This document shows positions 1 through 12,969 of a stretch of DNA of 64,000 nucleotides, in pieces. Source of the stretch: Polytrichum commune (taxonomy: Eukaryota > Streptophyta > Polytrichopsida > Polytrichales > Polytrichaceae); NCBI GenBank assembly GCA_950295325.1, contig OX485805.1, positions 48,818,758 through 48,882,757 on the forward strand, written 5' to 3'. The notes beneath the pieces are model-generated. The model was not told the DNA's origin, did no database searches, and saw only the letters and a program-made list of their open reading frames with translations. The translations under genes and the position numbers were made by a program. Positions within the stretch are counted from its first letter, which is position 1. Each line of letters starts with the position of its first letter.

Positions 1-2312
1 TAGTCACAATGCCCTACACTTGTTGGTTCTTGTGGCAGATTTTCAAGATTCAAAAATGCCATTCCAATCCATGAATTCAACTCCAAATCCATTTAGACTA
101 ACCGTCATTAAAGCGACGTGATCAATGATGTGATCAACACACTTTGAGCTCACTTTAGATTGCACCCGTTTCAATCTAGCTCTCAGTCTCGCCACTTTCA
201 ATCTCACTTCTCCCATTCTGGTGGCAAACTTCAAGGTCAACACTCGACAGTATCGCGAAATGAACTAAAATCAACAGGAAACAACAAAGGGAAAATTTCA
301 GCACAACAAATGAGATTTGAGAACAGCCTTACAACACTTCTAACCTTAATTCCAATCTTACAAAACGGCCTCAGAGCATTTAAGTTTTCCTAGTTTAAGG
401 GCCACTACCAGTATTTACTTGGCAATCTCTTACGTCCATTATCATTCCGTCGGCCATGGCTGGAAAATCAGATGTCGTTTTACACAAGGAGCTCGATTTA
501 AAAAAAATCTCTCACAAGGCTCGTAACCAGAACTCTTTGCAAAAAAATCTTTGCAAATTAACCCTCACTATGGCCTCTTATAACTTTTGCATCTCCTCTT
601 GGATTCTGCAGCTTGAAGTCCTAGCCTTCTTGATTTGTGATTGCTAACCAGGTAACACAATCCATTGGCCAGAACTGTTTGTGGTGACAACTTAAAATTT
701 ATCCTCAAGTTGAAGTTTGTTCAGTGAGGAAGAACAAAGCCCTACACCCAACGACCAGGATCAATATCTGAGGCGAGTTAGACTGCAATAGCATTTTATT
801 AGTACTAATAATAGACCGATGAAGAGATCGAAGCATTCAACAATCCAAGATTGAGTCCATGCATAATGATTCGGTCCACGAATTCCTCCAGTCTAAGCAA
901 AATTTGGGAGTTAATTCCCACCTAATTGTATAGAGAAGCAGCTATAAGCTCCAATATAACTCCAATTTGCAAACATGCAAGCACATCAAGCCAGGAATAA
1001 GACAAAGACTATTGTGGTCTACGTCAAACACTGCAATATGCTTTGACACCAATTACTAGAGAGAATTCTTCACTTCCAAAGACGGTCCACGTGACAGTTA
1101 TAACTCAAGTTGCAGTATATTGTGACAGTATTCTTAGATCACGCTCCACGCAGCGCACAAAAATTCCCCTAAAGCAGATCACCCGCCCAACAAAGCAGCT
1201 CTAAAAGCTCTCTAAAGATTGCACAATTCCACAAACAATGCGATCTGAGGTTGTCGAAGCTTGTCCATCAACATCAAGCCTCAATGGGAAGGGAATCAAA
1301 CAAAATCAGCGGCTTCATGAGCACCCTAACCTAGCTTCAGGGGTAAGCTATCTGGATATTAAAGAGTTACTTTTTCCGACTAGCCCACAATCTCGATTCT
1401 TGGGTCTCCGCTCTCCAGGAATGAATGAAATTTGCTTGATCAATTTTCATATGAACAATGCTTGACGGGCAAATTTTATTGAGGATTTCAAGTGACGTAT
1501 TCATTTTCAATTTGGGCTTGTGTTTTGAGGGGCAATTTTGAGAGGGGTACATTTTGAAGGGTCAAATCACATTTGAAGGACATTGAAGACTTCAATCTGG
1601 AACACTGCATAGGAGGGGGACTAACCAACTTTCCATCATATAACTTGGCATAATGAGTTTTGGCTGCCTGAAGATCTACATAGTCAGGATAGATGTTATT
1701 AGGGTTTAGGGTTTAGGGTATTAGGGTTTGATAAATGGTATTCATAAAACTATTAAATTTAATTCCTCTCTTCCCACAAATGTATTCATTTGTTGTGGTG
1801 TGCATTGTAAGGTCCACATGTGGCGACTCGTGCTTGTATAGCAATACAATGGTTTGAGAAAAACTAAAGGCGTTGGAGTTTCAGGACCACACATAGTTGG
1901 AACTCGAATTGCATTTGCAAAATCTATGATGAAGCATCAACAAAAATTGGATTGAAAATTGGTTTTCCCTTGATGTAGTTATGGCTATCAAAACTACACA
2001 AATGTTTGTTGATTCTTTAATTGAATACATAAGTCCTTCCAATTGTGTTTACAATTGAATGTGGATTGGTTAATAACATATGAAGTTGTAGTACAATCTC
2101 ATGTAAACATGTGTCTTTAGGGTGTTTGTTCTTTGAACCTCACCTAACTACAGTTCATCAATTAAATACATGTCTCTAGTTATGAAAAGTAACCAAATAA
2201 CACCCACATACCTTATGTACATTTAAGACTTGAATTTGTGTGTATATGTCACTACAAGTCCAACAACTCAACCAATCATCTATTTGAGCACACCTTGAAA
2301 TTGAGGCAGCAT
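1..2312. other. Intergenic, no supported gene
   Basis: No gene can be supported here. Short open frames occur on both strands (for example minus 43-243 and plus 1238-1465), but none joins to a second exon with good splice borders and none has a motif I recognise. The stretch is AT-rich with a telomere-like tract near 1.7 kb. Confidence 0.5.
1697..1730 (+). repeat. Interstitial telomere-like TTTAGGG tract
   Basis: Four imperfect copies of the plant telomere heptamer (AGGGTTT phase) lie side by side with one shortened copy. A two-copy CCCTAAA stretch also occurs near 49555. Such tracts are common in plant promoters (telo-box) and at old break-repair sites. No gene start is visible next to this one. 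Confidence 0.6.
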
Positions 2313-2400
2313 GCCCACCTGCTGCAAGGATAGACAATAAACCCTACCTCTGTAACAAGGAGACTCTTGAACAGAGTAAGGCCAACAGGCTCAAATTCAC
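2313..2400. repeat. Dispersed repeat family D, copy 1
   Basis: This block resembles 28645-28745 and 30395-30510. All three carry a run like CCCACCTACC, then GGCAGTAAACCC, then GACTCTTGAAC and a GGCTCAAATTCACA end. On the opposite strand GTTCAAGAGTCCC is similar to a pol III box B with one extra base, so a SINE origin is possible but unproven. Confidence 0.55.
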
Positions 2401-2539
2401 ACCAATAGAAACACCAATATTTATTTTCCTATTCTTTTGAGGCGGCATTGAAATTTGAAGCCATTGAAGTGTGCCAAATCGCTGACACAATACTAGAAGG
2501 GATACAACGAGTGCGATGCAATTACTTGAGGGCCCAGTA

Positions 2540-3654
2540 GGACTTCTGGGTCTTTCTTGCATTCAAGTTAGGAGGTTTCAGTTTCCTGGACAAGAAGTTG
2601 AATGTTCCTACTGCAAACTGTTTGTGGGGGATCCACAAAAGCTACTTATGTATATAATACACGGCAGATTTGTTAATTTGGTTATAAACTGTGTGATTGA
2701 AGACTTGATAATTGTCACATGTATTCTGTACCATAACAATGATTGTGCATGATATACATATGTTCAAATCTAGAAAAATGTCATATATATAAATGTGTAC
2801 ATATCCTTCACCTCAGTAGGTGTTGTATTAGAATAAGGCACCTTCAAGCAAAATAATTCCACAAACAAAGTACATGAAAGAGACAAAAATTATATACGAC
2901 TTTACTCATAGCTCAAACTTACATACTGAGATCTAAAAGGCTTCCTCTTTGAGACACATACTCTACATCTTGGTCACATGTCATGAGTGGAGTAAGGTGA
3001 TCAGGCTCACATTCACATCAGTGCATGAATACCGATGCTACCTATTCTTTTCTTTTCCTCTCTGAGACCCCTCACAAGGGCAAAGGGGTTCGACCTAGCC
3101 ACTGCCCTCTTCCTCACTAGTACAACATGCAGTCGAACTAACTAATGTCTCTAACGACAAAGTCACTGGCATGTCCTCCACTGCATTAGCATCCTATGCA
3201 AACTTGATGAAATTTACACAAAAGTGGTGTGCCATGCAATGGCCGGGGAGGATTTTGGGCTTAATCAGTCGAGATCCTAGTGTTTCAAAGACCAACCAGT
3301 TATAAGCTGACATCTTTTGATTTTTTTTTATAATTTTAAGATGGATATTCTCTAAATTTCTCAAAAATGATCAGTAATCTCACAAAGTCTTAAATTACAA
3401 CCAGTTAATTCTAAAACTCAACCATGTTCATTAGAGTGGTCTTTAAGACCTAGCATGTAGCATCAAGTTGTCATGTGACACCCTCTCTAGTTGCCACCCT
3501 CAATATTTTCATAACATGAATCAGTGTGGCTTAATGATAAATAGTGTGGGCCACACTATATCAGATGTTTAGTGTACTGATCAAGTGCATGAACCTTATG
3601 GCCACCATATCAGGAGCAGATGTTGAGCCACGATGGAGAAGCCCTTGGGAACCA
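2540..3654. other. Intergenic, 3' side of the SMP/C2 gene
   Basis: No further exon is supported. Sequence 3055-3180 has a GGTTCGACCTA stretch that looks like half a box B but lacks a tRNA fold. This interval should hold the 3' UTR and terminator of the minus-strand SMP/C2 gene; no clear polyadenylation motif was singled out. Confidence 0.4.
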
Positions 3655-6600
3655 CTAGTGTTGCTTCACATCTTCAAAGAAGTTCCCGCCTGGGCTATCT
3701 CCCATGGGGTGCGGATGGTATGTAATGGCAAGAAACAATTTTCCATGGATTTCATTTGTCTCAGGGTTTTCGAGCTCACAACACATTTCCTTCTCCACAC
3801 CTGGAGGGAATTGCCACACCAAGAAAACAACGAAAATGAAACAAGAATGACAACGTTGCACATATTTTCCCACATCAGTGTATGATGCCAATGCTTACTT
3901 GAGACAACTCGCTCTATGAACTATTGACTGAACCTCTTCAATGATAACATAATTGAACCATCAAAGCCCCTGCACATTTTTATCAGTGGAAGCAACTTGG
4001 GGATGCATACAGTAAGCACTAAATAAGGGCTTCTCCACCCCATGAACTCATCACATGGATTTTGAACTCCAATCATGTCCATGTGCAACAACTCTTCAAA
4101 CCACGATGAAAACCAACTACTAGGAAAACGTCCTAATGACACATGTAAACAAGGTCATGTCCTAATGACCACCCGTGTCAAACGGGAAGTGAATTCTAGG
4201 GCCCCACAATCCTAGTAGTGACCCTTCCACACTTAACTTTGAGGGTCCAAGGGCCTCAAAACCTTCCAGCCTCTGAATTCTAGTGTAAGGTAGGATAGCG
4301 CACGGGACACCTATATTCTTGAAAAGCTCCAACACATATACGATATTTTCATGAAGCACTCTCTATCCTTTATCAAATTTTGCTTAGTATCCTTTAGCAA
4401 AAATACCTTACATCATATTACTAAGCTAGATCCACCTCTACATTATAAATCGATATTTTGAGTAACACTCCATTATGGGAAGGAAATAATGTTAGACTAC
4501 TTTTAGTTTAGTATGGACCATTCCCCTCTACAATAGCAGGTACCCTTGGTGTTCTATAGGGCAGGGGCAAAAATATCTTAGCTATGTAACTAAGAAACAA
4601 CACTGAACTGTGTAGTTTAATAGAGAGCGACGATAATGTGGATGAAAATAATTGTGGGACCGATTAAGAAAAATTCAATGAAAATTAGATGGGATGGAAA
4701 GCAAAAACCTTGACAGCAGGAGTCCACTTCCCCATCAAGACCCCGTTGTCACGAAACATCAAGATCTGGTTCCAGGAACCATCCAATGCAATATCATCAA
4801 CAGACTCACTCCGCAACTCTTGACACTCTAGCAATGAACGGGGAGAACCGGCTGCTAGTTACAGATGAACCGGTTGAGTTTGAGAAATAATGGGTTGAAT
4901 TTCAAGACTTTTGGAAAATTCCTCATCATTTTAGAGGAATTTAACGAATATGCCACAATTTGATAAAAAAAACCTGAAATATGTCAACATGTAGACCGGG
5001 TGGACTTGGAAACACTAGGATATCGACCGACTATGCCAAAAAAATCTCTCTGGACACTGCTCTCGAGTGAAGGAGCTAATGAAGTCATTTATTATGCAAT
5101 AACTCATAAGATTTTGCGAAATTGCTGAGTTAAAGAGAGATACCTGTGCGATGGGCAACTTGTGAGAGCCTATCAACTTGTCTGGCAAGCGACCCGAAAG
5201 CCTTGATCTCCTCCAAAGTTGTACAGTTAATTTCTGCGTTTCTGGATCTTCAACCTGCATCGTGGTAGACAAGGACATTCATTTGATTAAAGGTGACATG
5301 CCTGATAGACATTGGGCACTTGCCTCCATATTTGTGTACAGCAAATTATATGCCAAGAAATTTCTACAATCCACATGAAAGAGGAAACAGACCAAATCTG
5401 TCAAAATTTAGAGGCTGCCCAGGACTTATCTAGGCTGATCTCCACATAGGAACCAGTCAAAGAAAATGAATTGTGCAACATGGCAAGATTATGAATGCCA
5501 TACAAAAATTTTAAAAACTGTAATGGAAAACTTGGTTGATAGTTTTTGGGATACCTAATTAGAGTGCAAAGAAAATTAATTTTCTTGCAAATCTTTGACA
5601 ACACTACGGATCACCTGAACTGCGAATGTCTCATTCCAGAATGCTGAGCCCTTTGAACTCTTTTTTAACGTGCTGCGCTCGACTTTGCTTTGATACACAG
5701 ATATCTCCACAAAATAGTCTACATTGCCGATATGGTGGGTGTACACAATATCCTCAACTTTCATTAACGTCACTTTTAATTCCCCAACTGCCTGTGACTC
5801 CAAGAAGCTGTTCCAGATTTCCAACAGAGAATCAGAACATGGATAAAATATTACTAGGATATACCATAGTACCATGGCAACTTCAACACTCATTTATTCA
5901 TTTTTGAAGGCAAAATGTAATGTGTCACAAAACTATTGACCGAAACCCAGTCTAAAGTTGATGTGGCACAAAAATAGAGTACAGCTGAACTGTGAGGTGT
6001 AGAACCTGCCATGGTAATACAGTATATTCCCCAGTGATCCATGCAACCTAAAGTCATAAGAAAATCAGATCTGTGGTATTAAACATATTATTTCCCAGAG
6101 ATGGTGCCCACCACTTAGAACCAAGCACCCGTGATGATGCAACCAGATTTGGAATTGTTTGTCCAACCCTTTTTGTTTTTATTCTTTGTGAGGAGCTAAT
6201 ACTCAGAAATTTAAAACGCATAACAAAAACTATAGCATGTCCAGAGAAATATTTAGGCAACTGAGGTATGCCATTACCTGAAGTCTTCACCAGGAATGGT
6301 GGGAAATACAAAGCGGCGGGGCCAAATAATTAATTCCATCAAAGCACTCTCGACATATTCCTGCACACCATTGACAAGATCTAATGAGAAGAAATATGCA
6401 ATTTTTCCAATATCATTTCTTCCTTAAATGTTACTTTCAGATATCTGCAAGCTGGAACAGATGAAATAAAAATACTTACAAAACAGCAATAACTGACCTG
6501 AATGATCTTCTTGCGGTTTATTTTGTCATTAATGTACTGAACCCCAAAGTCCAGATCGAAATCGACAGTCGGCTGTTGTGAGATTCAGGTCAGAAAACAA

Positions 6601-9600
6601 TATTGAACTTCAATCTATCAAAAGTCATTCAGAATTAGCTTATGCAACACAAGATTTGGCTCTTGCCAATAGTTCAGAAACGCTCCAAAGAGGATCAATG
6701 GTGATAAGTTGTGAAGTGATAAGTTTCATGGTGATGTCCTCAGATGTCCTATGCATTAAATAAAAGTGTCCACCATCTAATTCTCAACGAAAGCAAGGAG
6801 TTTGTAGTAGTAGTAGTGGCAGAATGCTTACAGCCTCCTTTAGTGATACCAGCACAGCACCAAATCCTGGAATTTCTTCTCTGAGTGGCTTCAGTACCAA
6901 CTTTACAGTCCCTTCCAAGTGCATATTCTTGACCTACACATAAATTGCAATCATAGCATCATCAACAACACGCTCAGCCCTAGAATCGGAGATGCCCAAC
7001 TTAAAAGATGTCCTCGAAACGAGGACAGTCACACTTCCAGAAATAACCTTCTACTCTCTCCACCAACTCTAAAAGCTCCAAATACATTCACCAATTAGCT
7101 GTATAATTCATGCATTCTTTATCCAATTCAATTAAGTTGGAGATTATCAGTTCAAACCACTCACGACTTTGTATGATTTCAGAAATTGAAGAAGTCCAAC
7201 ATCTCCAATTACTCGGTATATACAACCTTGAGAACTGTATTTAGCTAATAGAGAAAGATGTGCACTCTGATTGTTGACACAAAGACTTCACAATGTGTAT
7301 TATAGCCCCATAATCACGAGATTTCCTTGAGGAATGTGCTGAGTATTTATTAATATACTTGTTTCAGAAGTATCACCAGGAAGATTTGAACAACCTGAAT
7401 AATGTCCCACGAATCAAATGAGAGCTTCAATCCTGCACCCTCAGGTTCCCAACGGAGCCCTATCTCCACAGCACATTCATCTAGTCCATCTTGATGTCTA
7501 ATTTCTGCTCCGCAACAAAACAGTAGACTTGTCAGAATTGCTTGTGTGTGAACTTGTATGTCACAATTATCACAAAGTATGCAAAGGGGATCCCTGGACT
7601 AGGCAAAGATAGAACATTCCTTAATGCCCATTCAAAGTGAGAGGAAAAATTACCTATCATTGCAAGTGGCTTGAATATTGTGCGAATCGCATGGTCTTAC
7701 CACTTAGTTCCACTTGATCATTTTATGATCTAGAATACTAAGATGGTAGATTCTAACTTAGTATACTAGATCATAATATAACCATGTGATGAAAGACAAC
7801 CGGTTCACACCGGGTCCCAAATCCATGCAATCTGAGCCGTTGAGAGAATGGAAGTTGGGACTTATCATTTCACACGGGTCCCAAGTCCTAAGTCCCAAGT
7901 ATGACATGGATGTCTACATGACAACACTTTTGGAGGTGAGGCTTGGGAGTTGTGTTGAGAGTTGCGTCAAGCGAAAAGCTAGTAAAAGACCCAACTCGTA
8001 ACACAAGTCCCCATAAGTTTTTTTGCATAAACTAATCAAATTTTGACTTTAATGGATACAAATCATACTTTGATGGTTTCTTGAGTCTCAAAAGTTGGGG
8101 CTTTGCCTCCATGTTGGGACTTGTTGACATGAGACTGTGGGACTTGGGACCCCATGTGAACCAGCCCTAAGACCACATAAATCCCATTATAGTGTTTGTG
8201 TATTCCTCCAAAAATAAGAAGTAACGTTATTTAGTGGGTATAAATGCTTTGCCTATGTATGTGTTTCAAAATAAACTAAACATGTTTTGAGGGCACACAT
8301 GTTGTTTACACATGCTTTATACACAAATGTGATGTGTGGGGATTCAAAACAGGTGTGGATTTGCATTGTAAAGCAATGAGTTGTGTGGGAATTTGTGACA
8401 TGTGATGCAATTGGTGTCAAAAAGAGGCCACCCCATTTTAATGTATCTTGACATAAATTGATAATCATAACAGTTTAATGCAAACACTATTATTCTTGAG
8501 GACAAAGAATTGGACAAAAGCATATCTTACTAGTTATTTGTGGAGGTTTGGTGCCCAAATCAACCTCTTTCAGGGTAACTCTTTTGATTGTTTGTAAAAC
8601 ACCATATTCAAGCTCATCCATAACTTTCTTCTTCGAAGCACAAAGTACCTGATGAAAGGATTTAAGCCACAACACACTGGTTCAAAATCATCGATTCAAA
8701 GGTACATGAAGCAGTAGTAGAATGATTATTTAAGCGATAATGTTATGAGTTGTATGGCTATGTTACACAATGGTCTACAAGTTGACCGAAAGGGTACATA
8801 AATGACACATGGAAAAAAATCTTCCTCTTGCATACTAGATTATCAACATATGAAACCCACCATCAATATGCTCAATAACATCTTCCCATTGCATACTAAA
8901 TTGCAAAACTATCATCTGAAATATCCCAATATGCTACGTTAAATATCATAATGTAAATAAACTCTCATCTCAGAGAGTTACTTATGTTGACAAATAGTAT
9001 CTCGTTGATAATTAGTGGGCTTGACACTTTGAAACCTCTAAGCATCTAGTTTAAATTGTTCACAAATAGTGTGTGTTACACTAAATACCATAAATGGTGT
9101 ACCTATACAGGAAGATATCAATAAGTGATCACCTTGTCAAGGATCTTCCCAAACTTGGGCAGAGTCACAGCTCTCAGGCCAATGTGCTTACTCCCATCTG
9201 TGACATAGCCATCGATTTTTTCTTGCACTGCATTTTTGATACGATCTCCTAAATCCTGATCATGGAAGAAGAATCACAAACACATCCATAGCATCATCAG
9301 TCTTAAGACCGCCAAAGAAGGTATGTGGGCATTATTTGATTCGTTTTTCATGTTCTCCAACTCCTACCAATTAGATTTACACAACCAAACTCTTGTTGCA
9401 TTAGCAAATCTACGATGAAATATATGCAAAAAAAGGTTTGAAAATCGGACCTCCCCTAATTTAATTATGTTCATCGGATGTGTGTGTTTATTGATTTCTT
9501 AAAAAGATGGCATACCATAGCAGTGAGGCTACGCCATGTACACCTATTACTGTGGGTCGAAAGTTAGGATGGGTAGAAAATTTTGTGGCTCACTGTACTT

Positions 9601-11052
9601 TTATGTGTTGGTTTTAAAACTAGGGTAGCTTGTAAATTAAGTAAACTATAAATATCAAAATACATAATGATACATTATTAACATAATATTGAGATTTTGG
9701 TATTTTATTTATGTGATGTTGATATTCTATTCTCCAACCCATAGTAATTCATGTTTGAGTTAAGAACACATATTCCATGTTCCTAATTTCGAACGTATAA
9801 TATTGTGGGCTCAAAAGCGGCGTGGGTCAAGAAAATTTACATTGACCAAAATTATTATGCTATGACAAAAATATAGTGGGTCAAAGTTATTATAGATGCA
9901 GTAGGTGTAGTTCATCACTAACATACTATTACTTTTCCAATATGAAAACATTGCTAAATTAAAAAACTTAGTGCCATGACAATGAAATTCCGGAAAATTA
10001 AAGCTTTTGATCTCCTCAAAGTGACAAATCGAGCATGATGTCATGCTATTTCCATCATCATTTATGCATGTCAATATTCCTAACATACTTACACAACATG
10101 TTTTTGAATTGATGATGAAATTTTCAAATATGTTGTATGAAATAAAATCATATGAACACCCACCTTTTGAATGCATGGCCAAAGAGTGGTCGTGAGAGTG
10201 TTGAGCACTGCCACCTGATGCACATCTCCACCCATAAAGAGTATCACACAAGCAGTGGTAATTTAGGAGACCCATTGACAATGTCCATTCCAAACCTGGC
10301 AAGCGACTCAACCTGGATACATTTCATATATATATATATATAGATATACTCTAGCAAAAGCTCCTCAAAACAATGCTAAAAGTTGCAAACTTTGTAATTC
10401 CAATGGCACCACAATTATTGCTCCAAACAGAGACGGAGTCCAGCTAACAATGAACTCCAAACTCAAAACTCAAAACTCAACGGAGCTGCCAGAGCATATA
10501 TTCAAGGGAAGAAAGAATAGGTAGATACATCTTGGAAGCCGCTGTTTTGTAGAGTTTGAAGGATATTTTTCCTCGGATCCGAGGCCGCACGACGATTTGG
10601 ATTCTCTCTCGAGCTTTGTACCCATCGCACGCTCTTCAAGACGCAAAACCGCAAAGCAGCGCGACATCACTTGTAAGACTCAGATGATGAGAATCAAGAA
10701 TTTGCAGTTTCCAGTGATATTGGTGATTGCAAATTAGGGCCGCTTTAGACACGTCTTTAATAAGGAGATTGTGTATTCTTACCGATAGGATGCGAAGGCA
10801 GATGAGGAGTAGAACCACTGCAGTTAGAGCAGAGCCGCACCAAAATCCGGTCCAGAACACGAGCATGAGGCGGACATGGAATGACATCTTATCTAGAATG
10901 TGCAGGAACAGGTTATATACGAAGGCTAGAATCGCCGTCAAATATGGCCACGTTCCCAGACTCCGAATGATCTTGGTCCACTTCCTCCCTTCGGAACCCG
11001 CCGTGCTCTCCGCCGAAACGCACAAAGCCGCTCCAAGTCCCAATTTCCACAC
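3655..11052 (-). CDS. SMP and C2 domain membrane-tethering protein (extended-synaptotagmin-like)
   Basis: This is a 14-exon minus-strand gene for about 552 residues. Exons: 11052-10783, 10633-10529, 10312 to about 10250 (uncertain), 10214-10164, 9255-9133, 8648-8531, 7504-7395, 6933-6832, 6572-6498, 6360-6278, 5807-5615, 5254-5144, about 4825-4709 and about 3792-3655. Apart from exon 3 the reading phases join. Residues 35-52 and 61-88 are hydrophobic and could form an ER hairpin. Residues of about 147-366 form the SMP lipid-transfer domain, with the characteristic VTLKEVDLGTKPPQI stretch. A C2 domain follows from about residue 373. In the family such proteins tether the ER to the plasma membrane and move lipids. 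The C2 loops lack the usual Asp cluster (VDYFVEIS replaces the DPYV region), so calcium binding looks lost. The last exon is less sure; if the intron at 4708 is not used, the protein ends at a stop at 4685. The start was chosen because it gives the first open frame before the hydrophobic segments. Confidence 0.8.
7797..8167 (-). mobile_element. PIF/Tourist-like non-autonomous element, family A copy 1
   Basis: It lies in an intron of the SMP/C2 gene. The ends are inverted: GGTTCACACCGGGTCCCAA on the left and TTGGGACCCCATGTGAACC on the right, followed by TAA. Internal motifs (CTTTTTGCTTGACCCAACTC, CCTCACCTCCA) match the copies at 32.9, 33.2 and 36.3 kb in reverse orientation. There is no coding capacity. 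Superfamily is inferred from the GGGC...GCCC ends and the TAA flank of its relatives. Confidence 0.7.
8755..9110 (+). repeat. Dispersed repeat family B, intronic copy
   Basis: About 350 bp in an SMP/C2 intron matches 13590-13840 over several blocks (TGCAAAACTATCATCT, GACACTTTGAAACCTCT, ACACTAAATACCATAAATGG). The right end is the ACTAAATACCATAAATGGTGTA motif, which also forms the centre of the palindrome at 13.3 kb and, reversed, the start of the fragment at 59.87 kb. No coding frame is seen. Confidence 0.7.
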
Positions 11053-11119
11053 TTCTTCTGGCGTTTTGGTGATCGTGAGCTGAATGTGAGACTACGAACC
11101 AGATACCGTAACCCAACAC

Positions 11120-11839
11120 AGACTTCCTCAGGTCCTTCGCTCTTCACCAATTCCTTCTCCTGTCGGTAAGTGCTCGCGACTAAGAAGAAAATGAAGAAGA
11201 AGAAGAAGAAGAAGAAGAAGAGGCCTGTGGGAAATAGGAGTTTCGAAATTCAGCTTCCAGCACGCTTGCAGACACCAGGTACAGACTTGGAAAACTGTCC
11301 CCCAAAATGTGCTCGATTCCCGAGCTCAATGTGCCTGTTGCCATTCCAGACCCAGAGTCCAGAAAACAACGCACACTTCCGAAACCCGTCACAACGACCA
11401 GGTCGATCACTCGAGGCCTCCATCTTTTGAAATCAGCAAGAGAATCAGTGCACCGATAATCGTTAAAGGTGTCACTTGTATTGTTGGATGGGACTCCGGT
11501 GCCATGTAAGCAAGCAGTCCAGAGTTTGTAGTGTCGGGACAGATCGACCTATAAACTTCTGACACGCGGCGACTTCCTAGTAAGTTTAAATACCTGCTAT
11601 GCTCACACGGTCTAATAAGTTGAGTCCATCGGAGGAGCTAGAGCTAGACATCCACCTCTTTGAGCCGGGCCCACCCACATTACCCAAACATGAAAACGTT
11701 GTATATCATAGCATTTCTTTTCCATTGTAAAGGGCAATTTGGCAATATAATCAGCATTAAAGACTTCAAATTATTACATTGTTTATGGTATTGGATGTCA
11801 TTCGCTATTCCCAATCAATACTCAATGTTATAACTGCAC
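11120..11839. promoter_or_regulatory. Upstream region of the SMP/C2 gene with an AAG microsatellite
   Basis: This interval lies directly 5' of the minus-strand SMP/C2 start. It holds an (AAG)n run at about 11192-11222 and is more GC-rich than the surrounding DNA to about 11550, as expected for a promoter and leader. No TATA box can be assigned with confidence. Open frames here are short and overlap on both strands, which fits leader sequence rather than coding DNA. Confidence 0.4.
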
Positions 11840-12200
11840 TAAATATTGTAGTTGGTGTCACCAATTCTATTTGTCTTGCTCAATACCAATTGTAAACCGC
11901 CCGTGCATTGTCACCAACACTAAATGTAACCCTAACATTATTATCGCTTGTAAAATAAAATTCTTGTAAAGAGAAATTGGGCACCATAGATTAACAAAGT
12001 TACAATCATTGTCACTTACTAAGTGATTTTCCATCCAAATTTCACACATATGACGATATTTCATAGCATGATTGTTAGGATGGAAAATATACCAGAAGTG
12101 GATGACCTAAAGGTAAATTGGGATGACAGTACTTGTAAACTTATTCCTTAGAAGTGTCATCAGAAAAGTCATAAAATGCCATATGACGCTAAATACAATA
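11840..12200 (-). repeat. Dispersed repeat family K, copy 1
   Basis: The segment is the reverse complement of 40890-41235 over about 350 bp. Shared blocks include a CCATATGACGCT end, the AAGTTTACAA stretch, GAAATTTGGATGAAAAACCAC, and the AAGACAAATAGAATTG block. Gaps and substitutions are frequent, so both copies look old. No coding frame or terminal repeat is clear. Confidence 0.65.
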
Positions 12201-12489
12201 TTTAGTGTAGTTATTGACAATACAACATTTTCCCAAGCAAAGTCATGTGTATTCTATAACGTATGAACGACCTATTCAACCTTTGCTAGTAAAATGCCAT
12301 AAATTATGAAGTCTAGAAGGACTTACTTGAGATATATTAATCACAGGTATATGGGGTTTAGGTTTTTAATAGGACCCCTTTACTTTGGTTATGTTGGTGG
12401 GGGGGCAACTCTAAGAGTGAGTGTTTAGCCTAGCCCATGGGAGGGGGTGGCAAGCATTTTCATGTGCCTACGTTGAATACTCCTTTCCA

Positions 12490-12700
12490 TTATGGACCAC
12501 TGCAATAAATGAGTTGTAGTTCATGCCCACTCTCAACCGTAGCTACACTATATTATCATTTCTATTGTGGGCCACACTAATTCTCTAAAGCTTATGCTAA
12601 TCATCATAACGAGAATTAATGTGGGCCACACTAAACTTTCCACACATGCTAAGTTTCTAAAAGAAAATTAGTGTAGGCCACATCAATTGTTTTTCTAGAT
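12490..12700. repeat. Repeat with recurring GTGGGCCACACTAAT motifs, family H
   Basis: The motif GTGGGCCACACTAA occurs three or more times in both orientations within 210 bp. The same structure recurs at 32470-32615 and 48300-48600, where the pieces are partly reverse complements. The inverted pairs could make a transposon end-cluster, but no full element was delimited. Confidence 0.5.
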
Positions 12701-12765
12701 TGTTTGATGTGGGGGATTACTTGTTCTTGTGCTGCTTTTGATGTACATTGACGTACTATCATCTG

Positions 12766-12969
12766 ACGTACATTAACTACGTCAAATGTACACTAAGCAT
12801 AGCACATTGGAATGATGATGGACATCTAACGTACATTAACTACATCAAATGTACATTAAGCATAGCACATTGGAATGATGATGGACATCTAACATACATT
12901 AACTACGTCAAATGTACATTAAGCATAGCACATTGGAATGATGATGGACATCTAACATACATTAACATT
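12766..12969 (+). repeat. 63-bp tandem repeat, 3.2 copies
   Basis: Units begin at 12766, 12829 and 12892, with a 15-bp partial fourth unit. They differ at only a few bases. Because 63 is a multiple of three, the array stays open in one frame (21 residues per unit), but there is no start context, codon signature or splice partner, so I do not call a protein. Confidence 0.9.

Noticed and set aside
43-243. Basic minus-strand frame containing GEVRLKVARLRARLKR near the left edge
   Set aside because: No second exon or known motif can be joined to it, and the window edge prevents judging it. It could be a 5' exon of a gene outside the window.
1238-1465. Plus-strand frame with a GGGGTAAGC donor-like site
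   Set aside because: A possible first exon, but no compatible downstream exon was found and composition is not coding-like.
9811-10311. 166-residue minus-strand open frame
   Set aside because: It reads through introns of the SMP/C2 gene in the wrong frame for the VAVLNTL exon; an artefact.
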